Notes: a model not told the origin generated them from the sequence alone. A stretch of DNA of 64,000 nucleotides from an uncultured Kordiimonas sp. (GCA_947500295.1 CANMRM010000003.1:492199-556198); one strand, 5' to 3'; numbered from the stretch's first letter, positions 35,913 to 45,298 are shown. Numbers and translations: made by a program.

Positions 35913-38497
35913 CAGACAGCCTCCTCACGGGGTCTGGCGAGCTCCAGTACCAAATCGGTCAGCGCGCGTGCATCAATAGGTTTCGTCGCATAACCGTCCA
36001 TACCAGCGCGCCTAACCCGTGCTTCAGTGCCTTCGATTGCATCCGCCGTCAGGGCAATGGCTGGAAGCATCCCGGCACGCCCTCCGAGTGAGCGAATGCG
36101 CCTCAGCGTTTCGATTCCATCCAGCTCTGGCATGTTCAGATCCAGGAGCAGCAGGTCACAGGTTTCAGCATCCCGGTCATCTGCAAGATAACCGATGAGG
36201 TCGGCGCCGGACTCGAACATTTGGATCGTTGCACCCAGGCGAGAGCAGGTTTTTTCGATAATAATACGGTTTACCGCATTGTCATCGACAGCAAGCAACT
36301 GAATGCCAGCCAGGGGGGCGCTTGCCTTTCTGTGGTGGGGTTTCGGTGTCGGCGTAGAAACAGGAGCCTGTACTTTCGTTACCGGAATTGTGACCGAAAA
36401 CCTGGTGCCGCGGCCCATTGCGGTCAGGCACGACACATCACCGCCCAGCAGGGCGACAAGATCCTTGACAATTGAAAGCCCAAGGCCTGCACCGATCTGT
36501 TCGCCCTGTATGGAAGCCTCCGCTCGCTCGAAACGGTCAAACAGCCGGTTGCTTTCTTCTTGTGACATGCCACGCCCGGTGTCGGTGACAGCGAACATCA
36601 GGCAAATGGATTCGTCGTCAATATCCCGTGTTCCAAACTCAATGGTCACGCCACCTTCATCGGTAAATTTGATTGCATTGCCGACAAGGTTGATGAGGAT
36701 TTGCCGGACAATTTTGAGGTCCACAGAAACCCAGAGCGGCTCGTTCACTTCATCAATGACATCAAGCGTCAGGTTTTTCTGGCTGGCGAGCAGGGTCAGG
36801 CTGTCAGCCGTATCATTAAGGGCTGCCCGGATATCTGCGTCGGAAGGGTGCACGCTGAACTTTCCGGCTTCCAAACGGGAGATGTCGAGAATGTCATTCA
36901 CGAGGCTCAGCAGGAGGTTGCTGGATTTCTGCGCAAGTTCCAGGTTGGACCGCGCTTCTTTTGACAGGGGCTCTTCTTCAAGTAACTGAAGCATACCAAT
37001 CACCCCTGTAAGCGGGGTGCGGATTTCGTGGCTCATGTTGGCAAGGAAGTCTGTTTTGGCGTCACTGGCTCGCTCTGCCTCATCTCGTGCAGCTTCAAGG
37101 TCCTTTGTCCGTTCCGTGACGGTTTGTTCCAGATTGCCGACAATCCACGCAAGTTCCGAAGCCATTTGCTCGGTTGATTTCGCAAGCGCTTCAATTTCAG
37201 CTGTGGCAGCCCCCTGACCATGGGCGGGGCCTGCGAACTCAAACCGCCCGAGCGCCAGTTGTTTGGTTCGAAGGATGAGTTTGTTCAGAGGGTCGCTGAT
37301 TATACGCTTCATGGTGGTGGTCAGGGTCAGCAGTGCAATAACCAGGGCCACCAGACCCACATATAGCATGTTCAGAGCCGCCGCGCCGGCTTCGTCTTCG
37401 ATTAGAGCACGAGGATACGAAAGAACGAAGTATCCGCCAAGATACTGGATCTCAGCAGCAGCGATATAAACGTCATATTCTGGCAAAAAGCTAACCCACT
37501 GCGCCTGATCGGCGTTGGCCTGGATGTCAGCGTAAACGGCTTTTACGTCGCCGTTTGATGACGACGGGATGTCCAGCATGCCTTCAATGACTTTGCCGTC
37601 CTGGGTAAGCTGCGAATGCATGATAAGCTTGCCGTCATTCGAGATGATCATGCTGTCCCCGCCTTCAAGCTGTGACGCAACAGACGTATTCAGGAGCTTG
37701 GTCAGGCGGATACTGCTTCCGAAGGCACCAATTTGCCTGCCGTCAACATCAACCGGAAAATGGCAGCCCGTGGTCCAGGTGTTTCCAAAGACATCGGATA
37801 CCAGGGGCTGCAGGCTGGTGCAGCGGAAACCGCGGTCCGGGTTCTCTTCCTGACTGGTTACCCTGAACAACTCTGTGTTGCTCAGGTCAAAGTCGCTGGA
37901 GGCGTCTTTTCGATAAAAGCGAAGACTGTCTTCCCGGTCCGGTGCCCGGATCAGGAGTTCACTTTGGGGTGTGAAGAAATAGTAGCTGAGGAGTTCGGGG
38001 TAGTAGGCGTTGCCAACCTGAACTGCAACAAGCATCGCTTTTGTCAGCAATTGTTTCCTGTCTTCGCTGAGGTCGGATCCATTCGGAATAATGGCGCCCG
38101 TGCCGCTAATAAATGTATTGCCGGCGAGCACCGTGCCATCCCAAAGGCTATCCTTCGAGCGATAGCTGCCATCGCCATTTTCTTCAAAAAGATCATCAAA
38201 TGAAATCGCTCCCGACCCGTCTTCTTCCAGAAGCGTCAGCAGCGTTTGTGCCGACCGGCGGTGCGCCAGTTCCAAATGTCGAAAAAGCTCGCTTTCCCTG
38301 AAGGCGCGAGCTTCTGCAGCGAGTTCAAGTTTGTCAATTATGCGGGCTTCCAGCGATTGCTGCACATAGTAGTAGGAGCCAAAAGACAGAATAAAGATCA
38401 TCAGGCTGACCCGCCAACCCACGGCAAGCAGGGCGGCAAACCCGATTGAGTTTCGAGACAGGCCAAGGCGGTACAATAGTGTATTGAACGCTGACAT
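35912..38497 (-). CDS. Hybrid sensor histidine kinase with Cache-like periplasmic domain
   Basis: An 861-residue kinase. TM1 (about residues 30-48) and TM2 (about 372-392) bracket a roughly 320-residue periplasmic sensor region of Cache type. A HAMP-like segment and coiled coil follow, then HisKA ([12 protein letters not shown], His near 489), HATPase ([14 protein letters not shown] near 600; [19 protein letters not shown]), and a C-terminal receiver domain from about 732 ([10 protein letters not shown], phosphoacceptor in [13 protein letters not shown] near 786). No DNA-binding output is present. ATG 38497 is chosen because the protein then begins just before TM1. It is coupled to the exported amidohydrolase, whose product or substrate it might sense. 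Confidence 0.92.
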   Translation of the reverse strand: MSAFNTLLYRLGLSRNSIGFAALLAVGWRVSLMIFILSFGSYYYVQQSLEARIIDKLELAAEARAFRESELFRHLELAHRRSAQTLLTLLEEDGSGAISFDDLFEENGDGSYRSKDSLWDGTVLAGNTFISGTGAIIPNGSDLSEDRKQLLTKAMLVAVQVGNAYYPELLSYYFFTPQSELLIRAPDREDSLRFYRKDASSDFDLSNTELFRVTSQEENPDRGFRCTSLQPLVSDVFGNTWTTGCHFPVDVDGRQIGAFGSSIRLTKLLNTSVASQLEGGDSMIISNDGKLIMHSQLTQDGKVIEGMLDIPSSSNGDVKAVYADIQANADQAQWVSFLPEYDVYIAAAEIQYLGGYFVLSYPRALIEDEAGAAALNMLYVGLVALVIALLTLTTTMKRIISDPLNKLILRTKQLALGRFEFAGPAHGQGAATAEIEALAKSTEQMASELAWIVGNLEQTVTERTKDLEAARDEAERASDAKTDFLANMSHEIRTPLTGVIGMLQLLEEEPLSKEARSNLELAQKSSNLLLSLVNDILDISRLEAGKFSVHPSDADIRAALNDTADSLTLLASQKNLTLDVIDEVNEPLWVSVDLKIVRQILINLVGNAIKFTDEGGVTIEFGTRDIDDESICLMFAVTDTGRGMSQEESNRLFDRFERAEASIQGEQIGAGLGLSIVKDLVALLGGDVSCLTAMGRGTRFSVTIPVTKVQAPVSTPTPKPHHRKASAPLAGIQLLAVDDNAVNRIIIEKTCSRLGATIQMFESGADLIGYLADDRDAETCDLLLLDLNMPELDGIETLRRIRSLGGRAGMLPAIALTADAIEGTEARVRRAGMDGYATKPIDARALTDLVLELARPREEAV

Positions 38498-38549
38498 TGT
38501 TGTTTTCTGCCTGGTGCCCTGGGCCTGAGCCAATCCATTATCTGAAACG

Positions 38550-38567
38550 TGTGAACAGAAGTTCACA
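38550..38567. promoter_or_regulatory. 18-bp inverted repeat upstream of the hybrid kinase
   Basis: TGTGAAC and GTTCACA flank AGAA exactly, 52 nt before the kinase start and 172 nt before the divergent PspB-like gene. No matching known box is asserted. Confidence 0.45.
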
Positions 38568-38739
38568 TTACTCTTTTCTATACAGCCTAGGTTAAAAAAA
38601 GCTTAGCCGCATGCGATGCATCGCGCACCCTGTCGCTGCAGAAAGCAAGGTTGGATTGTAATTATGGCGCTGCAAACCAATATGAGACAATAGAGCAGGG
38701 AAAACTGCCGACAAGAAACAGTCAGTAGGGGATCAGGAT

Positions 38740-38964
38740 ATGGATGGCAAAATATTCGTCTTAATTATCATCGTGCTTGTTTTTTCGTTTGGCGCTTTCG
38801 AGCGCTGGCAAAAATCCAAGCTGTCAGTTGAGAAAGCAAAAAAGGCAGGCCAGGACGACCATACCAAGCGCGAAATTGATGAACTTAGGGAGCGAGTGGA
38901 GACTCTGGAGCGTATTGTAACCGACAAAGGCACGCGATTAAGCGATGAGATAGACGCCCTGTAG
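38740..38964 (+). CDS. PspB-like small membrane protein
   Basis: A 74-residue protein. One N-terminal membrane helix (IFVLIIIVLVFSFGAF) is followed by a charged coiled coil (KREIDELRERVETLERIVTDKGTRLSDEIDAL). The LRERVETLERIVTD segment and overall plan resemble PspB, the inner-membrane partner of PspC in the envelope stress response, but no pspA or pspC is near. The start ATG 38740 has a GGATCAGGAT ribosome site. It diverges from the hybrid kinase. Confidence 0.7.
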   Translation: MDGKIFVLIIIVLVFSFGAFERWQKSKLSVEKAKKAGQDDHTKREIDELRERVETLERIVTDKGTRLSDEIDAL

Positions 38965-39060
38965 GGCCGATTTGACACAACGACCAAGGTTTTTTTGAAT
39001 TTCCTGCTTTTTTGGGCTGTTCAGCCCAGCGCTCTTTTGCTACCACCTCCGGCGTGGTGA

Positions 39061-39137
39061 GGGCCTGTAGCTCAGCTGGTTAGAGCGGTCCGCTCATAAC
39101 GGATTGGTCGGGGGTTCAAGTCCCTCCGGGCCCACCA
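39061..39137 (+). tRNA. tRNA with CAU anticodon, probably tRNA-Ile2
   Basis: A 77-nt cloverleaf including the 3' CCA. The acceptor GGGCCTG pairs with CGGGCCC, D stem GCTC/GAGC, anticodon stem GTCCG/CGGAT with loop CTCATAA (anticodon CAU), T arm GGGGG-TTCAAGT-CCCTC. The GGATTGGTCG variable region resembles tRNA-Ile2, whose C34 is converted to lysidine, rather than elongator tRNA-Met, but identity needs a model score. It marks the edge of the accessory region to its right. Confidence 0.88.
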
Positions 39138-39516
39138 CTTTCCTGTACGTTTTCAGAATTAGTGGGACTATTTTCGCATTGGTGGGACTCAGCCACCTTT
39201 TTGACGCCCTTTTCCACTCCTCCATATCGCGAAATGCAAACACCGCCCGCCACCGCATTTGGCCACAAGTGGTCAGCTGGATTCCCATAACTTAGGTTAT
39301 GAGAAACTGAATGTCTGATTTTGGTTTCTTGCCTGATGGGGGTTCTAAGCATTATTGTGGATTTCCAACAAGTCCATCATGACAATGCCTGATTGCCGAG
39401 ATTGCATTTGACCATTGAGCATAGGCAGGCTAGGCACTCGGTGTGGGTCGTGGTGCTTCGGCAATTCAGCCAGAGTTCGATGCCCGTTGGTCTGGAACTG
39501 AAAAGGGGCAATTCAT
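39138..39516. other. Intergenic region after the tRNA, no gene seen
   Basis: 379 nt without a credible coding sequence. It has a short inverted repeat CATAAC/GTTATG (39286-39301) and a repeated GTGGGACT (39162 and 39181). No integrase or duplicated tRNA end is seen here. Confidence 0.6.
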
Positions 39517-40104
39517 ATGGCAGCGAAAAAGCGCACTCGTCTGTCTCCCCATGACAGGCTGATGCATCTCCTGGATTGCGCCACTGTCATCATTCTGGAG
39601 CGCGGTCTATCGAGTTTTACGATTGATGCGCTTGCTGAAGAAGCGGGTGTAAGCAGTTCCCTGATTTACAAGTATTTCGATACGCGGCTGATTTTGCTGC
39701 AGAAACTGCTGCACAGGGAGTTCACACGTTTTTTCGGCGAAATCATGGAGCGCATTGAAGGTGCCCAGACCTTTGAAGAAGTCGTGACTATCGTTGTTTC
39801 GGTGAACTTTGACGAGGACGCAAAGGGTAACATTATGAATATCCTTCGCAAACAAGCCGATGTCAGAGAAGTACTTGATGGCACCTCAAGTGAGGCCGCG
39901 GCACAGATAAACAAAATCCTAATCGACGGAATTGTAGGGCGTTTCCAGGTGAGTCCACAGAGGGCGAGGCAAATGCTGGTGTTTGGCTCAGGTGTTTCAC
40001 AACAGGCTGCGGAAGACTTTGGTCGTCATGGTGGAGATAGTAGCCAGATGGTCCAGGATGCAGTGCGTTTTATCTTTGCCGGTATTGACGCGTTCCGCGA
40101 ATAA
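39517..40104 (+). CDS. TetR/AcrR family regulator of the catabolic cluster
   Basis: A 195-residue regulator with a normal TetR HTH: RLMHLLDCATVIILERGLSSFTIDALAEEAGVSSSLIYKYFDTRLILLQKLL. The C-terminal ligand domain is of usual length. AGGGGC precedes ATG 39517. It is the only transcription factor inside the catabolic cluster, and the first gene to its right has a 23-bp element within its promoter that recurs four more times before other genes of the cluster. It is the leading candidate to bind that element. The ligand is presumably the growth substrate or an early intermediate. Confidence 0.9.
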   Translation: MAAKKRTRLSPHDRLMHLLDCATVIILERGLSSFTIDALAEEAGVSSSLIYKYFDTRLILLQKLLHREFTRFFGEIMERIEGAQTFEEVVTIVVSVNFDEDAKGNIMNILRKQADVREVLDGTSSEAAAQINKILIDGIVGRFQVSPQRARQMLVFGSGVSQQAAEDFGRHGGDSSQMVQDAVRFIFAGIDAFRE

Positions 40105-40207
40105 CTTTGCACCTTCCCCGACTTTTTCCACCGACGCTCAAATATTTCTTAACTTCAAATGGTTGTTGAGTTGGTTCGTACACTGGGGCTCTCTGCATTT
40201 TTTTTCG

Positions 40208-40245
40208 TTGACTCTTATTATAATAAATATAGAATAACGTTATTC
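40208..40245 (+). promoter_or_regulatory. Promoter with 23-bp regulon element (site 1) and GAATAACGTTATTC palindrome
   Basis: A -35-like TTGACT (40208-40213) and -10-like TAGAAT (40230-40235) have a 16-nt spacer. The 23-bp element spans 40215-40237, exactly between and over them, as expected of a repressor site. A perfect 14-bp palindrome (40232-40245) overlaps its right end. The downstream amidohydrolase starts 45 nt later. Confidence 0.62.
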
Positions 40246-40289
40246 AATAATTACTGTAATAGTAGGAATTCGAAAAGGGGTCAGGTGCC

Positions 40290-41468
40290 ATGACACTGAA
40301 CGTTTCTCATCGGGAAAGTCGTGTTGTTCACGATGCCGACAGTCACATTATCGAGTACCCGGGCTGGCTCGAAAGCTATGCCAACGAGTATGTAAGGGAA
40401 AACCTGGACCCGGGTTTGATTCCTCTAGATATGCCGGAACTGGTCGCCGTATATGACCGTGCCAGAGATCGCCTGAAAGGTAACGACCCGGAAACAACGG
40501 CTGCCCTTCAGGAAAATCTTTTTGGTCATAAAGAGAAATACTCGCAGTGGACTGCTTACGGCGCCATCGATAAAGCCGAGCGTAGTAAGTCGCTTGATAT
40601 TGCGGGCATCAGTCGGCAACTTGTATTCCCGAGCATTGGAATGTCGCGGTTTGCCAGGTCCAATGACCACAAGGTTGTCTATGGTGGCAGCGAAGCTCTC
40701 AATCGCGGCATGGTGGACTTTTGCGCCGCCGACGACCGCTTGATGCCAGTTGGGTATGTTTCGCTGAAAGATCCTGAGCAGGCAAAATCATCGCTCAAGC
40801 ATGCGATCGATATCGGAATCAAGACGATATGGTTCCACTCCGATGCCGTTGAAGGTCGCGCGCCTTCGCATGTTGCATACGACCCTTTGTGGGCCATGAT
40901 GGAAGAAGCGGGTGTTCCGATTACCCTGCATATTGGGTCTGGCGCCAATATGACAGACGATTATATGAATACCGGCGTTGAGCGTGTGTTAACGCCAAGT
41001 CTCAGCAATATTGAAACCACAAAACCAAAAGACGTGCCGGTGCTGCACCATTCAATTGAGCGTTGGTTGACCTGTATGATCTATGACGGTGTTTTGGAGC
41101 GATTTCCGAAACTGAAGGTTGGATTGATCGAACTGGGAAGTAATTGGCTACCGGCAGCTATGTACAATCTTGATATGGGTGCCCGCGAATTGGGTGCTCG
41201 CGATGTGGCGCTCCAAAAGCTCAGTCTCAAGCCATCGGAGTATATTCAAAGGCAAGTGCGCGTGACCCCGTTTCATATGGAAAACACCGGCTGGGCCCTG
41301 CGCAATGTTGGTAAAGACATCCTGATGTTCAACACAGACTATCCGCACCCTGAAGGAGGCTCTGACCCGTTTGGTGACTTTGAACGCAGTCTGGAGGCGG
41401 TCGACGCGACCGACGAAGAGTTGGATCATTTTTACAGCAAGAACTTTGAAGACTATTTAGGCCTTTAA
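40290..41468 (+). CDS. Amidohydrolase-2 family metal-dependent hydrolase
   Basis: A 392-residue TIM-barrel hydrolase or decarboxylase (ACMSD/amidohydrolase-2 family). The first metal motif is DADSHII at residues 16-22, in which the family HxH is represented by D-x-H. Others are VPITLHIGSGAN (His on strand 5), VGLIELGSNWLP, and the Asp in FNTDYPHPEGGSDPFGDFE near the C-terminus. Family members decarboxylate aromatic acids or hydrolyse C-C or lactone bonds. GGGGTCAGG precedes ATG 40290. It opens the catabolic operon behind the site-1 element and is followed after 54 nt by the hydrolase-reductase fusion. Confidence 0.87.
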   Translation: MTLNVSHRESRVVHDADSHIIEYPGWLESYANEYVRENLDPGLIPLDMPELVAVYDRARDRLKGNDPETTAALQENLFGHKEKYSQWTAYGAIDKAERSKSLDIAGISRQLVFPSIGMSRFARSNDHKVVYGGSEALNRGMVDFCAADDRLMPVGYVSLKDPEQAKSSLKHAIDIGIKTIWFHSDAVEGRAPSHVAYDPLWAMMEEAGVPITLHIGSGANMTDDYMNTGVERVLTPSLSNIETTKPKDVPVLHHSIERWLTCMIYDGVLERFPKLKVGLIELGSNWLPAAMYNLDMGARELGARDVALQKLSLKPSEYIQRQVRVTPFHMENTGWALRNVGKDILMFNTDYPHPEGGSDPFGDFERSLEAVDATDEELDHFYSKNFEDYLGL

Positions 41469-41525
41469 ACTTCTCACCCCGCGCCCAGCAGCTAACGTCG
41501 TGCGTGATTAACAGGGAGGGGCTTG

Positions 41526-42755
41526 TTGCCGGTTCGCGAATTTACAGGGTTTGCAGGCCTACCTTTGGTCGCCGATGTATACGGGCATGAGGACCACCCC
41601 AACGTTCTGTTGCTCCCGGGTGCCACACAATCAAGAATAATCTGGCGCGACGCTGCCAGGGCGTTGGCTGCGGCTGGACGCCATGTGGTTTGCGTGGACC
41701 TGCGCGGGCATGGCAACAGCGGTCGACCCAGCGATGGCAATTATCAACTCGATTCGTTTATTGCTGATCTGATTGCCGTTTTGGCCCAAATGTCGTCCAG
41801 ACCAGTCATTATAGGGTCCACGTTTGGTGGCTGGATAGCCTTAACTGCTCTTGGTGAGGTGGACACGCCGCTTGCTACCGGGCTGGTTGTAACCAACCCA
41901 TTGCACGATGTGGCAGAGCTTAGTGCCCGGGCCCTGAGCGCCGAGGTCCGGCAAAGAGTTTCCGAAAACACCGAGAATGCCGAATTTGATGAGGGAATCT
42001 TTGAAGGTGGATTTGATTTCAAGGACCTCGAAACCAGGATGAGTTTGTCTGCGCCCAAGCTACGAATTCCAACGATGATCGTGCGAGGCCTGCAAAATGA
42101 ACTGAGTTCTGCCCAATCTTCGAGAGCTCTTGCTGATTTGATCCCCGAAGTAGAACTCAAGGAAGTTGAGGGTGGCGGCCATTATCTGGCGTTCGACAAC
42201 GCTGATGAATTCAACGCCCTGTTACTAGAGTTTTTGGAGCGACAAGTTCCTCGAAACGCGCCAGAGTTCATTACAGGCTCTGATCATCGCACCCTGCGAG
42301 ATGCAATGGGGTGCTTTGCAACTGGTATTACAGTGCTCACGACCCGGAACGAAAATGGAGAGCCTATAGGTTTGACGGCCAATTCCTTCACATCTGTCTC
42401 ACTAGACCCGCCACTGGTTTTGCTCTGCCTTGCAAAAACAGCGGGGAGTCTTCCAGCTTTTCAGCATAATCCAGCCTTTGCTGTGAATATTTTACACATG
42501 GGCCAGCAACCAATATCGAACCTGTTTGCGTCAAAAGGAAAAGACCGGTTCGCCCAAACTCATTGGGAAACGTGGGACCACGATGTGCCCATAATCTCAA
42601 ATTCGCTGGCCAACTTTGAATGCACCAGGAAAAACGAGATTGAACAGGGGGACCACATCATCCTTGTCGGCGAAGTGGTGCGGGCGAAAATTCACCGACA
42701 CCGTGACCCACTACTCTACTATGGTGGCCGTTACAGGCGGCTTCATCTCGGCTGA
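41526..42755 (+). CDS. Alpha/beta hydrolase fused to a flavin reductase domain
   Basis: A 409-residue bifunctional protein. Residues 1-235 form an alpha/beta hydrolase: NVLLLPGATQSRIIW, VCVDLRGHGNSGRP, nucleophile elbow IIGSTFGGW, and GGGHYLAFDNADEF with the catalytic His. The nucleophile position holds Thr, not Ser. Residues about 250-405 form a flavin reductase-like FMN-binding domain: LRDAMGCFATGITVLTTR, GLTANSFTSVSLDPPLVLLCL, FAVNILHMGQQPISNLFA, and LLYYGGRYRRL. Such reductases supply FMNH2 to two-component monooxygenases; no oxygenase partner of that type is adjacent. TTG 41526 has GGAGG 7 nt upstream; TTG 41523 is the alternative. Confidence 0.85.
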   Translation: MPVREFTGFAGLPLVADVYGHEDHPNVLLLPGATQSRIIWRDAARALAAAGRHVVCVDLRGHGNSGRPSDGNYQLDSFIADLIAVLAQMSSRPVIIGSTFGGWIALTALGEVDTPLATGLVVTNPLHDVAELSARALSAEVRQRVSENTENAEFDEGIFEGGFDFKDLETRMSLSAPKLRIPTMIVRGLQNELSSAQSSRALADLIPEVELKEVEGGGHYLAFDNADEFNALLLEFLERQVPRNAPEFITGSDHRTLRDAMGCFATGITVLTTRNENGEPIGLTANSFTSVSLDPPLVLLCLAKTAGSLPAFQHNPAFAVNILHMGQQPISNLFASKGKDRFAQTHWETWDHDVPIISNSLANFECTRKNEIEQGDHIILVGEVVRAKIHRHRDPLLYYGGRYRRLHLG

Positions 42756-42764
42756 TAATTGCAC

Positions 42765-43376
42765 TTAAGCCATCGCGCTATCGCGGTTCGAAACATCGTT
42801 GTGCCAGCGTGAAAGGTGTTCCAGGTTATCATCAAAAGGTTCACCCACGAGGCCTCTAGCAAAATCAATGGAGGCAAGTGCCACTGCATCAACTACACTA
42901 TAGTGTTCTCCTACGAAGAAGCTGTGGGTTTGCAATTGCTGGTCGAATAGCTTGTAAGTGCGGTGAATGCGCTCACGGTATTGATCAGCGACTGCCGGGA
43001 TCTGTTTTACGACAGTTGCTGTGAGTGGATTGCCATGAAGCCAAACCATTCCAGTCGGGACCATGAAATTCAGCTCTACTCGACGAAGCCACATTTCAAT
43101 GACCGCTTTTTCGACGGCCGTTGTCCCGAAGAGAGGTGGGTCAGGATACAGTTCCTCGAAATAACGGCATATAGCCACCGATTCTGCAATGCAGGTGCCG
43201 TCTTCAAGCTCAAGCACGGGGATACCGCCGAAAGAGTTTTTTTCTAGAAATTCAGGGGTACGGGCGCCCCCGCCACGGATATCAACACTTTCAAGAGGCA
43301 CATCAATTCCTTTTTCAGCAAGGAATATACGCACACGCCTGGGATTGGGGGCGATGGTGAAGTCGTAAAGTTTCAT
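42765..43376 (-). CDS. Glutathione S-transferase
   Basis: A 203-residue GST. The thioredoxin-like N-terminal half contains MKLYDFTIAPNPRRVRIFLAEKGI, FGGIPVLELEDGTCIAESVAICRYFEE (cis-Pro and the glutathione-gamma-glutamyl ES pair). The C-terminal all-helical domain has the ADAxALA-like HYSVVDAVALASIDFA segment. It conjugates glutathione or reductively cleaves ether or halide bonds. It is the only gene of the cluster's left half on the minus strand, divergent from the Coq4-like gene across the site-2 element, and converges on the fusion gene with a 9-nt gap. The substrate class is not evident. Confidence 0.9.
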   Translation of the reverse strand: MKLYDFTIAPNPRRVRIFLAEKGIDVPLESVDIRGGGARTPEFLEKNSFGGIPVLELEDGTCIAESVAICRYFEELYPDPPLFGTTAVEKAVIEMWLRRVELNFMVPTGMVWLHGNPLTATVVKQIPAVADQYRERIHRTYKLFDQQLQTHSFFVGEHYSVVDAVALASIDFARGLVGEPFDDNLEHLSRWHNDVSNRDSAMA

Positions 43377-43474
43377 AAAGGTAACCTTCTCGAAGTTGTA
43401 AATATATTGCCGATGCTTAGTCGATTTTAAAATCGAAAGCGATGTTTTGACTCGACTTATAGTGGTTCATATCC

Positions 43475-43497
43475 TAATTATAGTAAATATGGAATAA
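43475..43497. promoter_or_regulatory. 23-bp regulon element, site 2
   Basis: This copy matches site 1 at 20 of 23 positions (starts TAATTATAG, ends GAATAA). It lies between the divergent GST and Coq4-like genes, 24 nt before ATG 43522. Its position argues against the GTG 43501 start, which would put the element against the start codon. Confidence 0.6.
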
Positions 43498-43521
43498 GGA
43501 GTGGCCAGGAGCCTAAAAAAC

Positions 43522-44217
43522 ATGCACTCAATCGACAGAAATTTCGGCGAACATTTTCTGACCTGTATCGAGGACTTTTCGAACTACGGCGTTCATTTGC
43601 TGTTCAATGAGTGGTGGGCTTCAGCGCCACGGTCAGTGATCGACCAATATGTCAGCGCGATTGAAAAACACCCGGAGCAAGGGCCTTTAGCCCGGGCAGG
43701 CTGGCTTGAACCATCGTTTGAATTGGATCAGCTGGACGCCTGTGAAACGGGAACTCTTGGGGCGGCGTACCGGGAGTTTATGACAAAACATGACCTTGCT
43801 GAAAAACTGGCCGAGGGCTATCGGGAACTTCATGAAGAAGTCAAAAGTACGGGCAAGCTGGCCCGGATGCCGGACACGCTTCAATACAAGATATTGCGTG
43901 GTTATCAAACGCACGACATTCACCATGTTCTGACCGGTTATCCGCCCACACCCTTTGGAGAGCTGGCTCTGCAGGCGTTTGGGCTTGCGCAAACGCAGTA
44001 TCCCTACGCTGGCATGTGGATGGCGGTGGCTACGGCACACATGACTTTTGTTGATCCAAGCCTCATGACCAGTGCGATGGACGCCATCTGTGATGGTTGG
44101 ACCAGAGGTAAGGCGACGCGCAGCATCCAATTTGTTGTGTTTGAAACCATGTTTGATCGGCCGCTCGAAGTCGTGCGCAGCGAGTTTAACGTGAAACCTT
44201 CCGCCATAATGAATTGA
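43522..44217 (+). CDS. Coq4 family protein
   Basis: A 231-residue Coq4-like protein. The zinc motif HDxxH-x11-E is complete: QTHDIHHVLTGYPPTPFGELALQAF. A short TGTLGAAYREFM segment before it also fits the family. Coq4 acts in ubiquinone synthesis, recently tied to oxidative decarboxylation and hydroxylation at the ring C1; free-standing bacterial homologues often lie in catabolic clusters where they may do similar chemistry on other substrates. ATG 43522 is chosen over GTG 43501 because AGGAG lies 10 nt upstream and the operator would abut the GTG. The PhyH oxygenase follows in the same direction. Confidence 0.85.
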   Translation: MHSIDRNFGEHFLTCIEDFSNYGVHLLFNEWWASAPRSVIDQYVSAIEKHPEQGPLARAGWLEPSFELDQLDACETGTLGAAYREFMTKHDLAEKLAEGYRELHEEVKSTGKLARMPDTLQYKILRGYQTHDIHHVLTGYPPTPFGELALQAFGLAQTQYPYAGMWMAVATAHMTFVDPSLMTSAMDAICDGWTRGKATRSIQFVVFETMFDRPLEVVRSEFNVKPSAIMN

Positions 44218-44292
44218 GCGGACTTATATATTGAAGCCCTGCCTCTCTTTGCGTGGTCGGGTGGCTGGATACTTCCCAGAAGGAGCATGATT

Positions 44293-45276
44293 GTGGATAA
44301 TAAAAATGGAATGTCGACCAATTCAAAATCCGTCGGATGGAAGGATAATGATCCAAATGACCCTGAGGTTGTTCGTCTCAGAGAGCATTTGGCTGCAAAC
44401 AATGGAATTGACGGAATAGACACGGTAAAGCCTGAAGAAATTGAGCGCGCTGTTGAACTCTTTCACCGTGACGGGTTTGTTGTTGTAACCGACGTGCTGA
44501 GTGATGAGCAAATTGAGATGCTTGCTGCAGGTTGTAAGGACGTGATCAGCCAAATTTTGTCCCTTGATGACGGTCGGTCGGGAAATAGGGGCTCTCATCG
44601 GTATTCCTTTGGAGGGTCCAGCATGACGCGGAGCCAGTTGCATCGTCCTGAATGGCAAATGCTTTTGGAGCTTCCGATTGTTCATACATATTTGCGGGCG
44701 ATCTTTGGCGGACCAGACTATACGCTTCGTGCGGCAAGCGGAGACTTCTGCCTGCCGGGTGCTATCCATTACCAACCGCTACATTCTGATGCGGCAGACT
44801 GGCAGCCGGAAGGCATCATGGGCAAGTTCAGTTCGTTCCACGATCCGCGTGGCCGGGTCAGTGTTCGTGACTTGCCATGCCCGTACGTTTGCATAAATTT
44901 TATTCCCCAAGACATCACCCGGTTGAATGGGCCGATTAGACAGGTTGTTGGCACTCAAAACTCGCCGGCTCCAATCCCCAGCCTCGACACTGAGCCCGAA
45001 TGGATGCGACTGAGTACGGTGTGCCCCGTATCCGCCGGGGCGATGATGATCAGGGATGTGCGCGCTTGGCATGGCGGCACACCAAACCTGTCAGATACGA
45101 TACGGTCGATCCCCAATCTGGAATTCTATGCGCCCTGGTTCCGTGAACCGACGGTGCCGGGCATTTCCTACGCAGACTTTAAAAAGCTTTCGCCAGAGGC
45201 GCAGCGCGCGGTTAGATTTAGCGTTGCTGACTCGAGTGAGACACTGGATACTGGCGTTACGATGCGTGCCCCGTAA
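44293..45276 (+). CDS. Phytanoyl-CoA dioxygenase (PhyH) family oxygenase, catabolic cluster
   Basis: A 327-residue Fe(II)/2-oxoglutarate oxygenase. The facial triad is visible: HSD in YQPLHSDAADWQPEG gives His and Asp, and RDVRAWHGGTPNLSD gives the distal His. The DGFVVVTDVLSDEQIEML opening is typical. It would hydroxylate an intermediate of the pathway. GTG 44293 has AAGGAG 8 nt upstream; ATG 44287, only two bases after it, is also possible. The gene is read with the Coq4-like and aldo/keto reductase genes. It is not closely similar to the PhyH at 4631-5500. Confidence 0.88.
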   Translation: MDNKNGMSTNSKSVGWKDNDPNDPEVVRLREHLAANNGIDGIDTVKPEEIERAVELFHRDGFVVVTDVLSDEQIEMLAAGCKDVISQILSLDDGRSGNRGSHRYSFGGSSMTRSQLHRPEWQMLLELPIVHTYLRAIFGGPDYTLRAASGDFCLPGAIHYQPLHSDAADWQPEGIMGKFSSFHDPRGRVSVRDLPCPYVCINFIPQDITRLNGPIRQVVGTQNSPAPIPSLDTEPEWMRLSTVCPVSAGAMMIRDVRAWHGGTPNLSDTIRSIPNLEFYAPWFREPTVPGISYADFKKLSPEAQRAVRFSVADSSETLDTGVTMRAP

Positions 45277-45298
45277 ACCCGATTGGCGAGAGAATTGA

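Noticed and set aside
38550..38567. TGTGAAC-AGAA-GTTCACA as a CRP or LexA box
   Set aside because: The CRP half sites are 8 rather than 6 nt apart, and alphaproteobacterial LexA boxes are direct GTTC repeats. It is listed only as an unassigned inverted repeat.
39094..39288. Minus-strand frame ending in GPEGLEPPTNPL
   Set aside because: Its C-terminus is the antisense of the tRNA gene. This GLEPPTNP-type tail is a well-known artefact of tRNA-overlapping frames.
43501..43521. GTG 43501 as start of the Coq4-like gene
   Set aside because: It would place the start codon 3 nt after the 23-bp operator with no spacing for a ribosome site; ATG 43522 has AGGAG upstream.
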